Of a stretch of DNA of 64,000 nucleotides, positions 25,501 to 33,806 are shown in pieces (position 1 is the first letter of the stretch; the number at the start of each line of letters is the position of its first letter). The DNA is from Lingula anatina (Eukaryota; Brachiopoda; Lingulata; Lingulida; Lingulidae). The stretch spans positions 176,079-240,078 of the forward strand of contig NW_019774569.1 of the NCBI RefSeq assembly GCF_001039355.2, read 5' to 3'. Made by a program: the position numbers and the translations under genes. The notes beneath the pieces were generated by a model. That model was not told the DNA's origin. It made no database searches and worked only from the letters and a program-made list of their open reading frames with translations.

Positions 25501-28378
25501 AACCTATAACAGAATCAAACATATCTATTTTTATTCAATTTTGATGTGTTACAACCACAGAACCCATTTAAGTGAGTTAAAAAAAAAAATACTGAGTGGG
25601 TTTTATAAATATCAGTATTTGGATTGATTGTGCTAGAGAAGACATCAATGCAAAATAACACATTTTTTATAAATATCAGAATTGGATTGTGTGAGAGAAG
25701 ACATCAGGTACATGAATTGCAAAATAACACAATTTGCAGACACCACAAGAAAAATGGGGCTTTACTGGTCCTTCCGACAAGCTGCACATAAAATCTTCTA
25801 GTCCTACCAAACTTTTGCTGTTCCTGTGGCTTTTTTATGTCACAATATTCCCTAAATATTTAAGGTGGTTTTTGATGGTGGAGTAGGGGATAAACTTTTC
25901 ACAGTATCACCCCCGTACATTACTGCAATGTTTTTCAGAATAATATACCTAAATATGTGAAAATGAAAAAAAAAAAAATAATAATAATAATAATAATAAG
26001 GAAAAATATTTTTATATATTTTAAAACAAAATCTTATAGTATCAAATGTAGTCAATAACCAATAACTCTCTTGGCAGACAAAAATCCTTTGTGAATAATC
26101 TAATGCATGTATTCCTAGTTACAAGAGAATAGGGTCAGAGACAGATACTTTTATTTTCTTTCTAAAGTTTCTACATAAAAAATACTGCTGGGCATAATAA
26201 GGTTTATAATATTAACAAATTCCAAATATCCATTTTATTAACTTTGGGTAATTACTTGTTCTTTTGGATAGACAAAAATGATCAAATTTTTAGATACAAA
26301 ATTTTATAAACACAAAAATTATACTTCTAAATAGCATTTGCAGTGCTTTCACTGCATTGAATAGAACTATAGAGTGACCTGCTTTTTGATTTTGTTGCTA
26401 CAACTCAACAGGAATGTTCTAATTTTAAGAAATCTTGACTTAAAAATTCGGCATCTGTAAAATTCACAATTCACAAAGCAATTCTCTCCTACTCAATTTT
26501 TTCCTAATGGACCAGTCCCTGCACATGAATTTGGTGTTTCAGTCCATTATTATTAATATTATTATTATATTTCTCATTTAATATTAAATCACTGGCCAGT
26601 CACTTTCAACAATGTCTTCCTGTACATTTACAGAAGGAACTGTCCACGTCAGGAATTTTCATTTGTGGGGATTTACAGCTTTTTAGATCTAAATTGGGAA
26701 AGATTTTTAGTGGCTTTGCAGGATGCTGACAGTGAAAATATGACTCTGGAACACTTGCAAACGCATTTACTGCAGTGTTCTTTTAAGGCAAGTTTCCTTT
26801 AATCTAATTTTTAAAAAACTCAGGGTCAAAGGAGGCATTCTGAAAGTAAAGGAACATGTTGGATAACCTACAGTCTAAAACTCAGCAAGGGCATATGGCC
26901 CTGGTTTCACATAAAAAAAAAACAAAAAAACAAAAAAAAAAACTTAAGTCAGTTTCCTGGATTAGTAGACTAGGATCTCCATGAGAGTGGTGTAACATTG
27001 TTCCTGATAGGGTAAGATGCGTACATGTGACCATGTAACGTTGGTGACTAAGTTTTTTTTATTTTTTTATTTTTTTTTGTGAAACCGGAGCACAGTCTAG
27101 TCAGTTTCAAACTGGCTAAATTTCCAATCTGAGATAATAGCAAAATGGACAAAGACCACTCACCATCCTTCATTAGCCTCACAGTGGGAGTCCAGGAATA
27201 TCAGGACATCTCCTGTAGCAGCTTTAGCGCCTGCAATACGCGCTCGGATAAGACCTGCTCGTTCCTTCACTCTGACGACCTTAACTACTCCATCAGGCCA
27301 GGTATCTTGGACGTACTTGTCCAACTCTTCACCTAACCGGTCTAGAAAATGCAAAAAAAAAAAAAAAAAAAAAAAAAAATTATTTATCACAATTTTTTTC
27401 TTATGGTAGAGAGAAATGCACAGCTGTTAATGACATGATATCAAATATTCTAATAATTAAAATATAGAGAAATGCTCCTGTGTAATTAATAAAGTTTCTC
27501 ATCCAATTTTGATGACCTGAAAATTTTCAAGTACAACAAATTTACTGTGGCGGAGAATTGTCTTCTGACAAAATTTTCAAAACCAACTACATTTTCAAGT
27601 CTTCACTGTATATGAAAACTGTCCACGTAATCGTATCATTACCTCTGTAACTGGCATCATCTAATAAAATCACTTCATGGAGATATTGCGGAGGGGATCT
27701 GTTCACAACGCTGTGTGCAGTACGCAGCAAGGGCGTCCAAGCCTCATTGTGGAATATGATGACAACGCTGGCAGTGGGGAGATCTTTGGGATATTCCACA
27801 GACTTGCACCTATTGGAAAAAAATTAATAATATAATAAAATTAAACTAAAAAAATACATTAATAATTAAGTCAAAGAGTAAAATTACTGTTAAGCGCTTT
27901 CAAAATGGCACACAAATTGTACAGTGGGTGCTGGTAATGTGTCTGAAATTAATTTCATTTGAGGGAAGGAAAGGAAGAGATTTTGTTCTGCAATTATGCA
28001 CATTATTTCAAAATCCATTTGCACTTACGCAGGATTTCTCACGTCGGGTAAAGATCGATCCAAAGCTATCCCGTCGCTGGCGATGATATTAAACGCTTCC
28101 TTTTTCGCCAGTTCATCGGCATTTTTCTTCTCCTCCCCCTGAAGGAAAACCCCTGCCCCGTATTCTCCAGGGCCTTGTTTATGGCGATTTCGATTCTCGT
28201 AACGGGATTTTTTCAGATCGGCGTACTTGCCATTTGCAACTGCCCTGAGTTTTGGCGCCTCCCAAGACCCCGTAGAAAGAACGTATATTATACAGATAAG
28301 TAGAAGACAGACGCCTGCGGCAGACGTCCAGCCCAGATAACGTCTGCGTATAAAAAAACGACGAGCTGAACTTAGCAT
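4474..28378 (-). CDS. Polypeptide N-acetylgalactosaminyltransferase (whole gene, 11 exon positions)
   Basis: The family starts mucin-type O-glycosylation in the Golgi by moving GalNAc from UDP-GalNAc to Ser/Thr. Exons in coding order are 28378-28029, 27809-27643, 27341-27164, then either 23765-23562 (4A) or 23134-22922 (4B), then 8270-8153, 7668-7581, 6981-6884, 6244-6110, 5855-5748, 5592-5458 and 4614-4474. All junction phases agree, giving 573 aa (4A) or 576 aa (4B), the usual family length. Visible: a type II membrane anchor (residues about 15-36), GT-A domain with DDAS, the metal-binding D-S-H (223-225), WGGEN (329-333, 4A numbering), and three ricin-B lectin repeats (447-573). DSHCE and [18 protein letters not shown] recall the GALNT11 branch, but the subtype is not settled. 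Very long introns follow exons 3 and 4. Confidence 0.95.
4676..4891. repeat. GATCGATC fold-back element, copy 2
   Basis: Inverted repeat within the last GALNT intron. Left end CCCCATTTCCATAGATTAGA, inner arm GGTTCACGCTAAAT; right end AATCTAGTGAGACTCC, GATAGATCGATC and ATGGGAATAG. Central block TTAATTACCCCCT, as in its relatives. Confidence 0.75.
4892..5457. other. GALNT intron 10 sequence
   Basis: AT-rich intron. The 5220-5400 part carries a degenerate short repeat around ATGTGACAATATGC/ATGTGACAAAATGC, like a decayed minisatellite. No coding signal. Confidence 0.5.
5458..5592 (-). CDS. GALNT exon 10: ricin-B repeat beta
   Basis: Encodes 45 residues with [20 protein letters not shown], then [14 protein letters not shown] and the Q-x-W motif mark a complete ricin-B repeat. 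Phase 0 at both ends; acceptor TTTTAG, donor GTGAGA. Confidence 0.92.
5693..5722. repeat. (TATC)n microsatellite
   Basis: About seven uninterrupted TATC units in the GALNT intron next to exon 9, followed by TTA-rich sequence. A (GT)n run lies at about 5928-5952 in the neighbouring intron. Confidence 0.9.
5748..5855 (-). CDS. GALNT exon 9: ricin-B repeat alpha
   Basis: Encodes 36 residues, [20 protein letters not shown] through [15 protein letters not shown] is the carbohydrate-contacting signature of ricin-type lectin repeats. This repeat lacks a Q-x-W and continues into VFSL in the next exon, as is usual for the first GALNT lectin repeat. A (TATC)n microsatellite lies about 25 bases beyond its donor. 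Confidence 0.92.
6110..6244 (-). CDS. GALNT exon 8: end of catalytic domain and hinge
   Basis: Encodes 45 residues (402-446), including [20 protein letters not shown] and YLENVYPE. The Cys-Lys-Ser-Phe-Ser-Trp-Tyr-Leu segment is the conserved junction to the lectin domain. Phase 0 at both ends; donor GTACGT. Confidence 0.94.
6333..6509. repeat. Fold-back element with TAGGGCCC-type ends
   Basis: Near-palindrome of about 177 bases. The left arm reads TAGGCCCAATTTAGAATAGG, then GGACTAACTAGTC and GGGTCAAATATGG. The right arm repeats this in reverse complement (CCATATTTGACCC, GGACTAGTTAGTCC, GGGGCCCTA). Typical of a non-autonomous DNA element. It sits in the GALNT intron between exons 8 and 7. Confidence 0.85.
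6884..6981 (-). CDS. GALNT exon 7
   Basis: Encodes [20 protein letters not shown], then [13 protein letters not shown]. The [11 protein letters not shown] helix is a family hallmark closing the catalytic domain. Acceptor TTTCAG, donor GTTAGT, phase 0 at the 3' end. Confidence 0.94.
7240..7566. repeat. GTGTGAC minisatellite
   Basis: Roughly 15-18 imperfect copies of a 15-20 base unit resembling GGTGTGACAGTGTGTTA or GGTGTGACATTGTTTTG. It ends about 15 bases beyond the donor of GALNT exon 6. The minus-strand ORF through it encodes His/Thr-rich repeats ([10 protein letters not shown]) and is a by-product of the repeat. Confidence 0.85.
7581..7668 (-). CDS. GALNT exon 6
   Basis: An 88-nt exon encoding [20 protein letters not shown], then [10 protein letters not shown] across the junction. 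This is the near-universal GALNT catalytic C-terminal block with the CSRVGHxFR motif. Donor GTTAGT, acceptor CATCAG. A GTGTGAC-rich minisatellite lies directly in the following intron. Confidence 0.95.
7856..8070. repeat. Fold-back element with CCCCTTTACACTGGACG ends
   Basis: Left end CCCCTTTACACTGGACGGCG followed by TCCTTTCTGCG. The right end is its reverse complement (CGCAGAAAGGACGCCG, TCCAGTGTAAAGGGGG). The inverted repeats are about 35 bases long with a 150-base centre. It lies in the GALNT intron between exons 6 and 5. Confidence 0.85.
8153..8270 (-). CDS. GALNT exon 5: catalytic loop and WGGEN
   Basis: Encodes residues 300-339: [28 protein letters not shown], then [12 protein letters not shown]. 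PTMxGGLF and WGGENLE are highly conserved GALNT signatures near acceptor and UDP binding. It is separated from exon 4B by a 14.7 kb intron. It ends in phase 0; the donor is GTGAGA. Confidence 0.95.
8849..9107. repeat. GATCGATC fold-back element, copy 3
   Basis: The left end AGACCCCATTCCCATACCTA and GATCGATC are mirrored at the right by GATCGATCTAGGTATGGCAA and TGGGGTCT. Inner arms are GGGATTCTCACTAAAT and TTTAGTGAGAAACCCC. The outermost bases match over more than 20 positions, so this is one of the best preserved copies. Confidence 0.85.
9446..13336. mobile_element. Candidate 3.9 kb element with long imperfect inverted ends
   Basis: The left end (GTCCATGAGAAAGCC, then GGCAAGGTGGGGGTCAGCAG, ATTTTAA) is matched in reverse complement at the right end (GTCCATGATAGGACC, GGCAAGGTGGGGGTCAACAG, ATTTCAA). 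Weaker inverted similarity continues inwards, for example around CTTTTTTGCAGGTTG at about 9870 and its counterpart near 12925. Similar ATTACATA(T/A)TAGGATTA sequences flank both sides. No transposase frame is visible. The interior holds a (TA)n run at 10500-10535 and half a GATCGATC element. Confidence 0.45.
11222..11345. repeat. GATCGATC family, right half only
   Basis: CAAGGGGGTGTGCCAGACAA, then TTAAGCTGATTACA and GATGGATTGATCCTGCTA match the right half of the copies at 22656 and 48113. No left arm is present, so it is a truncated copy inside the 3.9 kb candidate element. Confidence 0.6.
13787..13954. repeat. CCGTAGCCA fold-back element, copy 1
   Basis: Begins CAGGCCCGTAGCCA and ends TGGCTACGGGCCTG, perfect inverted ends. 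Inside, AAAGGGGGGTTCTTTTTCTA and AAAGTGGACCTTTTACA face GACCTTTTCCTGAC and GGGGCGGTTCTTTCGAACCC. Relatives lie at 56294 and 58143. A half copy with the same poly-G and TCTTTTTCTAAAAAA core lies at about 14130-14240. Confidence 0.88.
15200..15440. repeat. GATCGATC fold-back, GCTGAGTGCA subfamily
   Basis: The left arm ACTCTCGCTGAGTGCAATCA and GACATGCCTCCTC faces the right arm GGAGGCGTGTCATTC and GATTACACTCAGCGAGAGT, then GATTGATCTACA and GGGAATGCGGCC. Same layout as the copies at 49322 and 53910. Confidence 0.75.
16881..17116. repeat. GATCGATC fold-back in array unit 1
   Basis: Left GACCATTCCCAGACC, GCAGATCGATCTA and GGGGATTCTTGCTAAATTGC; right GCACTTTAGCAAGAAACCCC, GATGGATCGATC and CTAGGTATG. 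Central GGGGGTAATTAATTA. The intact mirrored GATCGATC ends make this a well-preserved copy. Confidence 0.85.
17146..17373 (-). other. Conserved ORF in array unit 1/2 boundary, function unknown
   Basis: A 75-codon minus-strand ORF with protein-like composition: [18 protein letters not shown], then [20 protein letters not shown] and [19 protein letters not shown]. It recurs at 18774-19001 (same protein) and 20429-20674 (about 12 changes, different N-terminus). I do not recognise the family. A stop lies just upstream of the ATG, so it may be a decayed exon carried by the array. Confidence 0.35.
18511..18743. repeat. GATCGATC fold-back in array unit 2
   Basis: Same element and position as in unit 1. 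The right end reads GATCGATCCTGTTAGATCCA, with the second GATCGATC changed. It was copied as part of the array rather than inserted independently. Confidence 0.85.
18774..19001 (-). other. Conserved ORF, second array copy
   Basis: Identical at protein level to the copy at 17146-17373; no independent evidence of expression. Confidence 0.35.
20166..20398. repeat. GATCGATC fold-back in array unit 3
   Basis: Same element as in units 1 and 2. It shares the GATCCAACTAGG right end with unit 2, supporting the order unit 1, then unit 2/3. Confidence 0.85.
20429..20674 (-). other. Conserved ORF, third array copy (diverged)
   Basis: Eighty-one codons. The core [19 protein letters not shown] and [17 protein letters not shown] is kept. 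Indels change the start ([20 protein letters not shown]), and Cys in CNC becomes His. The frame has stayed open despite the indels. Confidence 0.35.
21046..21330. repeat. Composite fold-back: GATCGATC arm joined to the TCTAGCAAGG hairpin arm
   Basis: Starts like a GATCGATC element (GTACTAGCTGGATCGATCCA). From 21242 it continues with GAGACCATTACAGGATTAAG, GTCTTCCTTGCATGTAGG and TCTGCCATATTTAGGCC, one arm of the hairpin family at 45915. Looks like one element nested in or recombined with another. Confidence 0.5.
21483..21700. repeat. GATCGATC fold-back, diverged copy
   Basis: GGATTGATCTA, GGAATTCTTGCTAAGGTGCA and TTAATTGTCTGGCACGTCCC face GGGGGCGTGCCAGACAATTA and CGCCTTAGCAAGAATCC. The ends are degraded. 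Confidence 0.65.
22656..22911. repeat. GATCGATC fold-back next to GALNT exon 4B
   Basis: ATAAACCCAGCGTACTAGCT, GGATCGATCTAACTCTGCAG, GGATTCTTGCTAAATTG; mirrored at the right by AAGCACTTTAGCG, GAGTTAGATGGATCCAG and GGGTTTATGGG. It lies 11 bases beyond exon 4B's donor splice site, so it could fold near that splice signal. Confidence 0.8.
22922..23134 (-). CDS. GALNT exon 4B: alternative catalytic exon
   Basis: A 213-nt paralogue of exon 4A, about 430 bases further 3'. It encodes [43 protein letters not shown] and a different end ([20 protein letters not shown]). Start and end phases match 4A exactly. The framework ([29 protein letters not shown]) is kept while the loops differ. The reading frame is open, which argues for a working alternative exon. 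Confidence 0.9.
23562..23765 (-). CDS. GALNT exon 4A: alternative catalytic exon
   Basis: A 204-nt exon encoding residues 233-299: [20 protein letters not shown], then [22 protein letters not shown] and [10 protein letters not shown]. This covers the part of the catalytic domain between the DXH motif and the PTMPGG loop. It begins with one base finishing Trp232 and ends with two bases of an Arg codon, the same phases as exon 4B. Acceptor TTTCTCAG, donor GTAAAA. Splicing both exons in series would shift the frame, since neither length alone keeps it, so mutual exclusion is expected. Confidence 0.93.
23766..27163. other. GALNT intron 3 (3.4 kb)
   Basis: AT-rich intron between exon 3 and exon 4A on the minus strand. 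It contains a GATCGATC fold-back at 25081-25285. A pair of inverted GGTTTCACA-poly(A) and poly(T)-TGTGAAACC ends at about 26902 and 27075 may bound a small element. Several homopolymer runs are present. No exon candidate seen. Confidence 0.6.
25081..25285. repeat. GATCGATC fold-back in GALNT intron 3
   Basis: AGACCCCATTCCCACAGATT, TAGGTCGATCATTCCC and GGGGAGTCTCACTAGATTAC face GCAATTTAGCATGAACCCCC, GAGTTAGGTTG and GATGGATCAATCTAAAT. Central GGGGGTAATTAACTA. Confidence 0.75.
27164..27341 (-). CDS. GALNT exon 3: DXH catalytic motif
   Basis: Encodes residues 173-232, with [20 protein letters not shown] leading into [11 protein letters not shown]. The D-S-H triad (223-225) is the DXH motif that coordinates Mn2+ and UDP-GalNAc. 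A serine in the middle is found in the GALNT11-type branch. Donor GTGAGT. The acceptor follows a run of about 33 T on the coding strand (A on the plus strand, 27347-27379). Confidence 0.95.
27643..27809 (-). CDS. GALNT exon 2: first catalytic segment
   Basis: Encodes the nucleotide-sugar-binding start of the GT-A fold: a [19 protein letters not shown] strand, the TLLRT-like [14 protein letters not shown] helix, and EVILLDDAS. Residues about 117-172. Acceptor CAATAG, donor GTAATG, ending in phase 1. Confidence 0.95.
28029..28378 (-). CDS. GALNT exon 1: start codon, membrane anchor, stem
   Basis: It begins with ATG at 28378-28376 and encodes [17 protein letters not shown], then a hydrophobic run ([11 protein letters not shown]). 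This is a short basic cytoplasmic tail followed by a signal anchor, the type II topology of Golgi glycosyltransferases. A charged stem follows, then the family-typical approach to the catalytic domain ([11 protein letters not shown]). The donor is GTAAGT; the exon ends in phase 2, matching exon 2. Confidence 0.93.
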
Positions 28379-28396
28379 CTTGCCACATCACGTTGT

Positions 28397-28428
28397 CGCC
28401 ATTTTGGGAATGCCCTAAAATGACGTCA
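28397..28428 (-). promoter_or_regulatory. Probable GALNT core promoter motifs (YY1-like and CRE)
   Basis: Within 50 bases upstream of the GALNT start codon lie CGCCATTTTGG (28397-28407), a YY1-type site, and the palindrome TGACGTCA (28421-28428), a full CRE. GTCATGTGAC follows at 28431-28440. There is no clear TATA box. Such motifs are usual in housekeeping promoters; this is inferred from sequence only. Confidence 0.5.
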
Positions 28429-28440
28429 TGGTCATGTGAC

Positions 28441-30466
28441 CTTGGAATTCCCTGTTTGCACTATTTATAGTTTATAGTGTTAATCCACGTCAAGATTTAT
28501 AATGTATGTTTTATTGGCATGGGCAGATGTTTGTTCAATCAATAATATACAATATTAAAGAACAGATTCATAAAAGTGCATACCATAAAACCGGTAAGCA
28601 AAGGATTTTATTATTTCAAAGATATCAATGTGCAAGGAGGTAGGCCTACTGGTAAATTCATGTTGTAATTACCTTTGTTTTAATTTGAAATTATATATTT
28701 CGGCATGTTTGTTCTGCTCACTGTGCCATATTGTATACTTAAAGTAAGAATAAAATTCTACTACTAACACTATTACTAGGCTTAAGTCCTAAGAGACCAT
28801 CCATTTTTATAATCATTAGTACAAAGCGTAGACACCCCCCCCCCTTCAGAGCGTACATGGTGAAAAGCTAAAAATGACTTTTGATACCAATTTGGATCAT
28901 AATTATTATTATTATTAGTTTTTAGAAGCGTTCAGTTTGTAGACTTGATAAGATGGTGATAAAATGGAAAACCCCTAAGCCTGCACGATGATTTAAGTCA
29001 CGATTTATTTTTCTCAAATATATTTCTCACTGATGTATGCACTATCTTTGACACCGTGCCGTGTCAGAATTCCAAAGATTGGTGTCTTTAACATATTTTG
29101 ATAAAAAAGTAAACTAAATTCAATTCTTTATTGAAATTGATTTGTTGTCGGGCTTCCATAATGAAAGAAAAGACCCTGCTGTTTGTGATAATGTTTATTC
29201 GTAAACTTTGCATATGGATAAAATACGATACCGCACTGGCCACGCAAAGTGTGCACGGTCCTCATTGAACATATTGTATAGCATTATACAAAGCAATGTT
29301 TGTATTCAAATATATGTATGTACATATACATATACATATACATATAACGCTTAAATTACTACATTTTATACACTAACAAATATGTCTCACACAAAAGTTT
29401 TTGTTTTCAAAAATTACATTTTTTATTTGTGTGTGAACAGGCTGACAGTCTATAGGGTTCCCAGCTTTACTTTTCACGGCAGTAATTTCCCGTCAGCTTT
29501 AATTACTATGTAGAGACCACAAAACCCAGCATACAAGTGGTGTCAGTAAGTTTTTTCCCCTACCTTCAACTATATAGATGGCTTGCGCTGGGTGATTCCC
29601 ATTTACGCCATACCATAAGACATAATTATTAAACACAGCAAATAAATTTTAAAAAATTCTAGATAAGTGGTGAAACTATGAAAATTGATATCTATAGTTC
29701 ATTATGATATACTACATAGGCCTACACTGTAAATTCATGTGGTTATTTTCAAATATATGAATAAAATTGTGTCACAAAAAGCACTTTGACATAGAAATAA
29801 TCATCTCTGAATAGACTTTCAGTGAACCTAATTGTTATTAAAAAAACTTATATTTGTACAATTGACTCATATTGTACACAATATAAAGCACATATTCACA
29901 CAGTGCATACTGTATAATAAAATCGGCAAGCAAATAATCTTAATTATTATGTGTTAAGATCAATTTAGGAAAAGCCATAATTTTAACAAATTTGCTACAC
30001 TGTACACAGGATTGATGAATGGTAGTCTACAATTTTTACCATTTGGTAGAGCCTCTCGTTCCATAATCATAATTTTTAAAAGTCATATATATTTACACAA
30101 AATCGATATAAATGTACACTTACCTATACGTACATGTATATCATTGCATCGCCCAAAAACAAATAAAATCCCTCATATCTGATAAATAAAACTTCTAAAA
30201 CAAAACCAGTGCATGATCCTAATGCAGATTTGGCTACACAATAAAAATACAACACTTGACATATACCACTGATATGTAATTATTTCGTTTACATAACAAA
30301 CGCTGGTATAAATTACTCTGCACCGAAACCCCGGGATACGTAGGCAGGTGATGATGATAAAATTTAAGAGAGTTCCTCAACTAGTCATAAACAAGCCAAC
30401 TCTCGAAGACAGGCACAATAAATACTATTAAACGCCTGTTCATTCACTAAAAAAAAAAAAACGTCA
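28441..30466. other. Intergenic spacer, GALNT 5' side to F-box gene 3' end
   Basis: About 2 kb of AT-rich DNA with a TACATA-type repeat at about 29310-29346 and short A/T runs. No ORF with a recognisable domain. It may hold the 3' UTR of the F-box gene and distal GALNT promoter sequence. Confidence 0.5.
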
Positions 30467-31068
30467 TCAGAGTCCTGTCCAGTATTCCTGCCAAGGCCTT
30501 CGAGTTCTAAAAAGCGCCTTAGGGCAGGTGAGTAATGTTGGTAACTGGAAGCCATGAATTAATATTAAAAAGCGAGGAGTGTTTTGTAAAAGTGATTGAC
30601 ACATGAAGCACGTGATGAAAACGGAGAGAAGGCCGCTAGAGATACAAAGAGGTAGAAAGAGAAACGGATAGAACCAACTAGAGAGTAGAAAACAAAGAGT
30701 ATGAAAGAATATAAAGGAGTCGTAATTTCTACCTCGCGTAGCAACCAAAGCAAAAGACGATAACTTCGTCGCACTGCAGTATCGACTTGTGAAGCACGCA
30801 GTCGTTTTGGCGTGAGTCTCCGTTCTGCTACAGTCTGTACAATGTGACTCAGCTGTGTTTTTCCTACTCCTATGTCTTTGCTGACAACTTTGACAAGCCA
30901 TAGGGACTCGCACATTTTTCTCCTCTGCAAAGAAACTTGTCAACAGGATGAAGCCCCTAATTTCTACCAATGTTTCTTCTTTTCCTGTGTCGATGTAGTC
31001 CCTCACAAGTTTGTGCAGTCTTCGATATTGCGAGGGTCGGGCACACTGTTTGCATGGAGCAGGCCCGT
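30467..31068 (-). CDS. F-box gene last exon, reading frame uncertain
   Basis: Starts after TTTCAG with DGPAPCKQCARPSQYRRLHK, then LVRDYIDTGKEETLVEIRGF. After an A5 run near 30926 the frame joined to upstream exons turns into an unlikely Cys/Ser/Thr-rich sequence. The next frame reads convincingly (LVKVVSKDIGVGKTQLSHIV, RRLTPKRLRASQVDTAVRRS, LLLWLLREVEI). A one-base indel, in the genome or the assembly, or a missed splice at TTTCTTTGCAG (about 30925) would explain it. Both frames end in hydrophobic, probably non-coding sequence. Confidence 0.55.
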
Positions 31069-33763
31069 CTGAAAGTCGACACAATACGTGAACAATTTAA
31101 ATAAACTATACACTGCGCTGAATGATATTATATTGTCAGTACCAACAAACGCACAATAAAAATAAACCACAAAAAATTAAAATATTATTATTTTTTTTTT
31201 TGGGGGGGGGGGGAGTATTTCAAATTGCAGGTGAAAATAAATTTATGAGACCGACCATTCATGGCATTTATCTTTTCACAATTCTTTGAAAGAAAAAAGA
31301 ATGAATGAAATAAAAGTAATTAAGTTGACATGCGATTAAATTACCATAATATGTAACATCTTTGTAGCATGTTTGTGGCAACAGCAGTTCTACAAGGCGT
31401 TTCTGGGTCTTATGCACCCTCTGTCTAGCATTCAGTTCTTTGAAAGAGCAGTACATTTGTTCCCTGCGAAACATCTCTTCCTGTAACTTCGACAGAGGCA
31501 TCGGGTTTGCGTCGCCTTCTTCCAGGTATTGTCTGAAATAGATGTGCAACAGTACGAAAATAAACGCCATGTTGGTACTTGACGTTTCAGGATAAATTTA
31601 ACAGTGAGCAGATCTACATGTTTTACCCAGAAGTATTCTGAAACCCAAGGCGGTCGTCTGCATCAAATGCCACCCTCAGTCGATTCAAATTCTCAAATGG
31701 AGAAGATCAGGAAATATTAAAATTCCTTTTTGTGTGTTACTCTCAGAATAAAATAACGTACCTGTACCAATTTGATCCCTCGATCTCGGGCATCAAATGC
31801 AACCAAGCATTTCTCTGCACTATCCTCTTGACGGCCATCTTTCGGATCAAAATATCTGTTCCACATGTCCACAACTGATTCATCCAGCACACCACTTCCT
31901 CCTTGGCTCTACTGGGGTCCCACAGAGCACCGCGAGAACTCTGGCGATAATGCAAATCCCAAAGAAAAGAGGTGTACAAGGTCTGTACATCGTAATACCG
32001 CAGTCCAAGTGATTCGTAATGTTCGAGTGAATCGAAGTCGTATTCACTGAACAAGCACCATGATTTGAACTTTTCGTCCACAACGCGGTATAAGTCGGCA
32101 CAGTTGTTCATGTACCTTAATACAAGGTCGATGTCTGAAAAGAAAAAAGTGTCAGGTAGATAAGGTATGTTCAGTGACTTGACTTTGACTTAACGTAATT
32201 AACCAAATGTATTATCACTCACGCCCAAAACCTTACGGTAATAGCATCTTCAATTTTTTAAAAATGCAAAGTTTGCGAAGGTAGGCTATTCTTCGTAAAT
32301 AAGAGAACGGCAAAAAAGAATGCAAAACTAGGGATTAATTCTATTCTTACCGAAATATCCACTTAGGATATCATCCTTGTTTGTCATAAAATACGGGTGG
32401 GTGTTGAATAAGTGATCCATTAGGAGATCCATGATGGACCCGTTTTCCAGATCCAAATCTTCTGCCATATCGTACAATTCATCAATTTCGTCTCCATCTT
32501 CAAAATAAAACATACACCCTTTAAAGAGACTCGTCTCTTTACTATGAAGCAGAATATCTCACAATTGAATCCGAATTGCTAAGTTGATTTCAGAATCAAT
32601 CTTCAAAATAAGAGAGAGAAGCAGTGTTTGTGATTACCTAATATTTGAACATCTCGTATCGCTTTAAATATGGGTGTGTCAGCCACTCTGTGGCCCTCCA
32701 ATAGTCGAGCAAGTGTCCTCATTTTCTTCGTCTCTACGCAAGAATCGTACAGAGCTTCTATAGTGCTGCAATCTGTAACAGCAAATATTTTATATTTTTT
32801 AATATAATGCCAGATTCTCGATAATATATCACATTAGTATCTTATTAAAATAAAAAAGTATACAGAATAAAAAATGGAAAATGTAGATAACTTCTAAACG
32901 CCCACACTAAACATTCAGAGACTTTGACTTCAATCAATAAAATTTTCCCTTTTCTCTTCGATCGAATTAAGACACTTTGTTTAAATATATATCGATATAT
33001 TCACACCAATGATTTATCATTAAGAGTACTACTACTACTCACTATTTGCTAAGCATTCCATGAAATGGTTGTAAAACTTGATATCGCAACCGGGATGTTT
33101 CAGCCGTTGCCGGTGCAGGGTAACTAGACCATTCCAGCTCAGGTCCATATCTTCTGTCGACGATCCATGTTGATCTGAAATAGATATAGATATAATGTTT
33201 TTGGTTATGACGTTCTTGATGATGCGCATTTTTACATTTATTTTTTTTTAACCAGAACAATATAACTGATCAGCCGTCCTACCTAATATTACTATATGAT
33301 GGAACATACTTACCTGAGAAATAATTCGGGGGAAAGTTGAATATCTGTAACATTTGGGGGAAAAGGAACTGTTTGCCTCGCTGCCAGAAGGGATCTCTAG
33401 CATCCAATGAGTAAAGGCAAGTGATGAACCCTGGGCCTCCAAGTAAAAAGTCTTGGTACTCCTTTTCATAGATCAGTCCTTTTATATACTCCAATTTATG
33501 CAGCAGAGTTGACACCCTTTGCGGAGCCAATGGAGGATTCGTATTCCTCATGAGATATTTTCCGAATCCATAGTCATACACATTCTGAAAGAGGTAATGT
33601 ATGCATACAGAACGATGTTCTTAACTCACACTTCATGAAAATGCCTCTGTAATGAATAAATGCAAGAATGTTTGCCGAGAACCATGGGAATAACAACCCA
33701 AAATCAGAAATTAATTGTTATTATTTTTTTAGGGGGGGGGGGGGGATAGATACCCTGATATGT

Positions 33764-33806
<43 letters not shown>

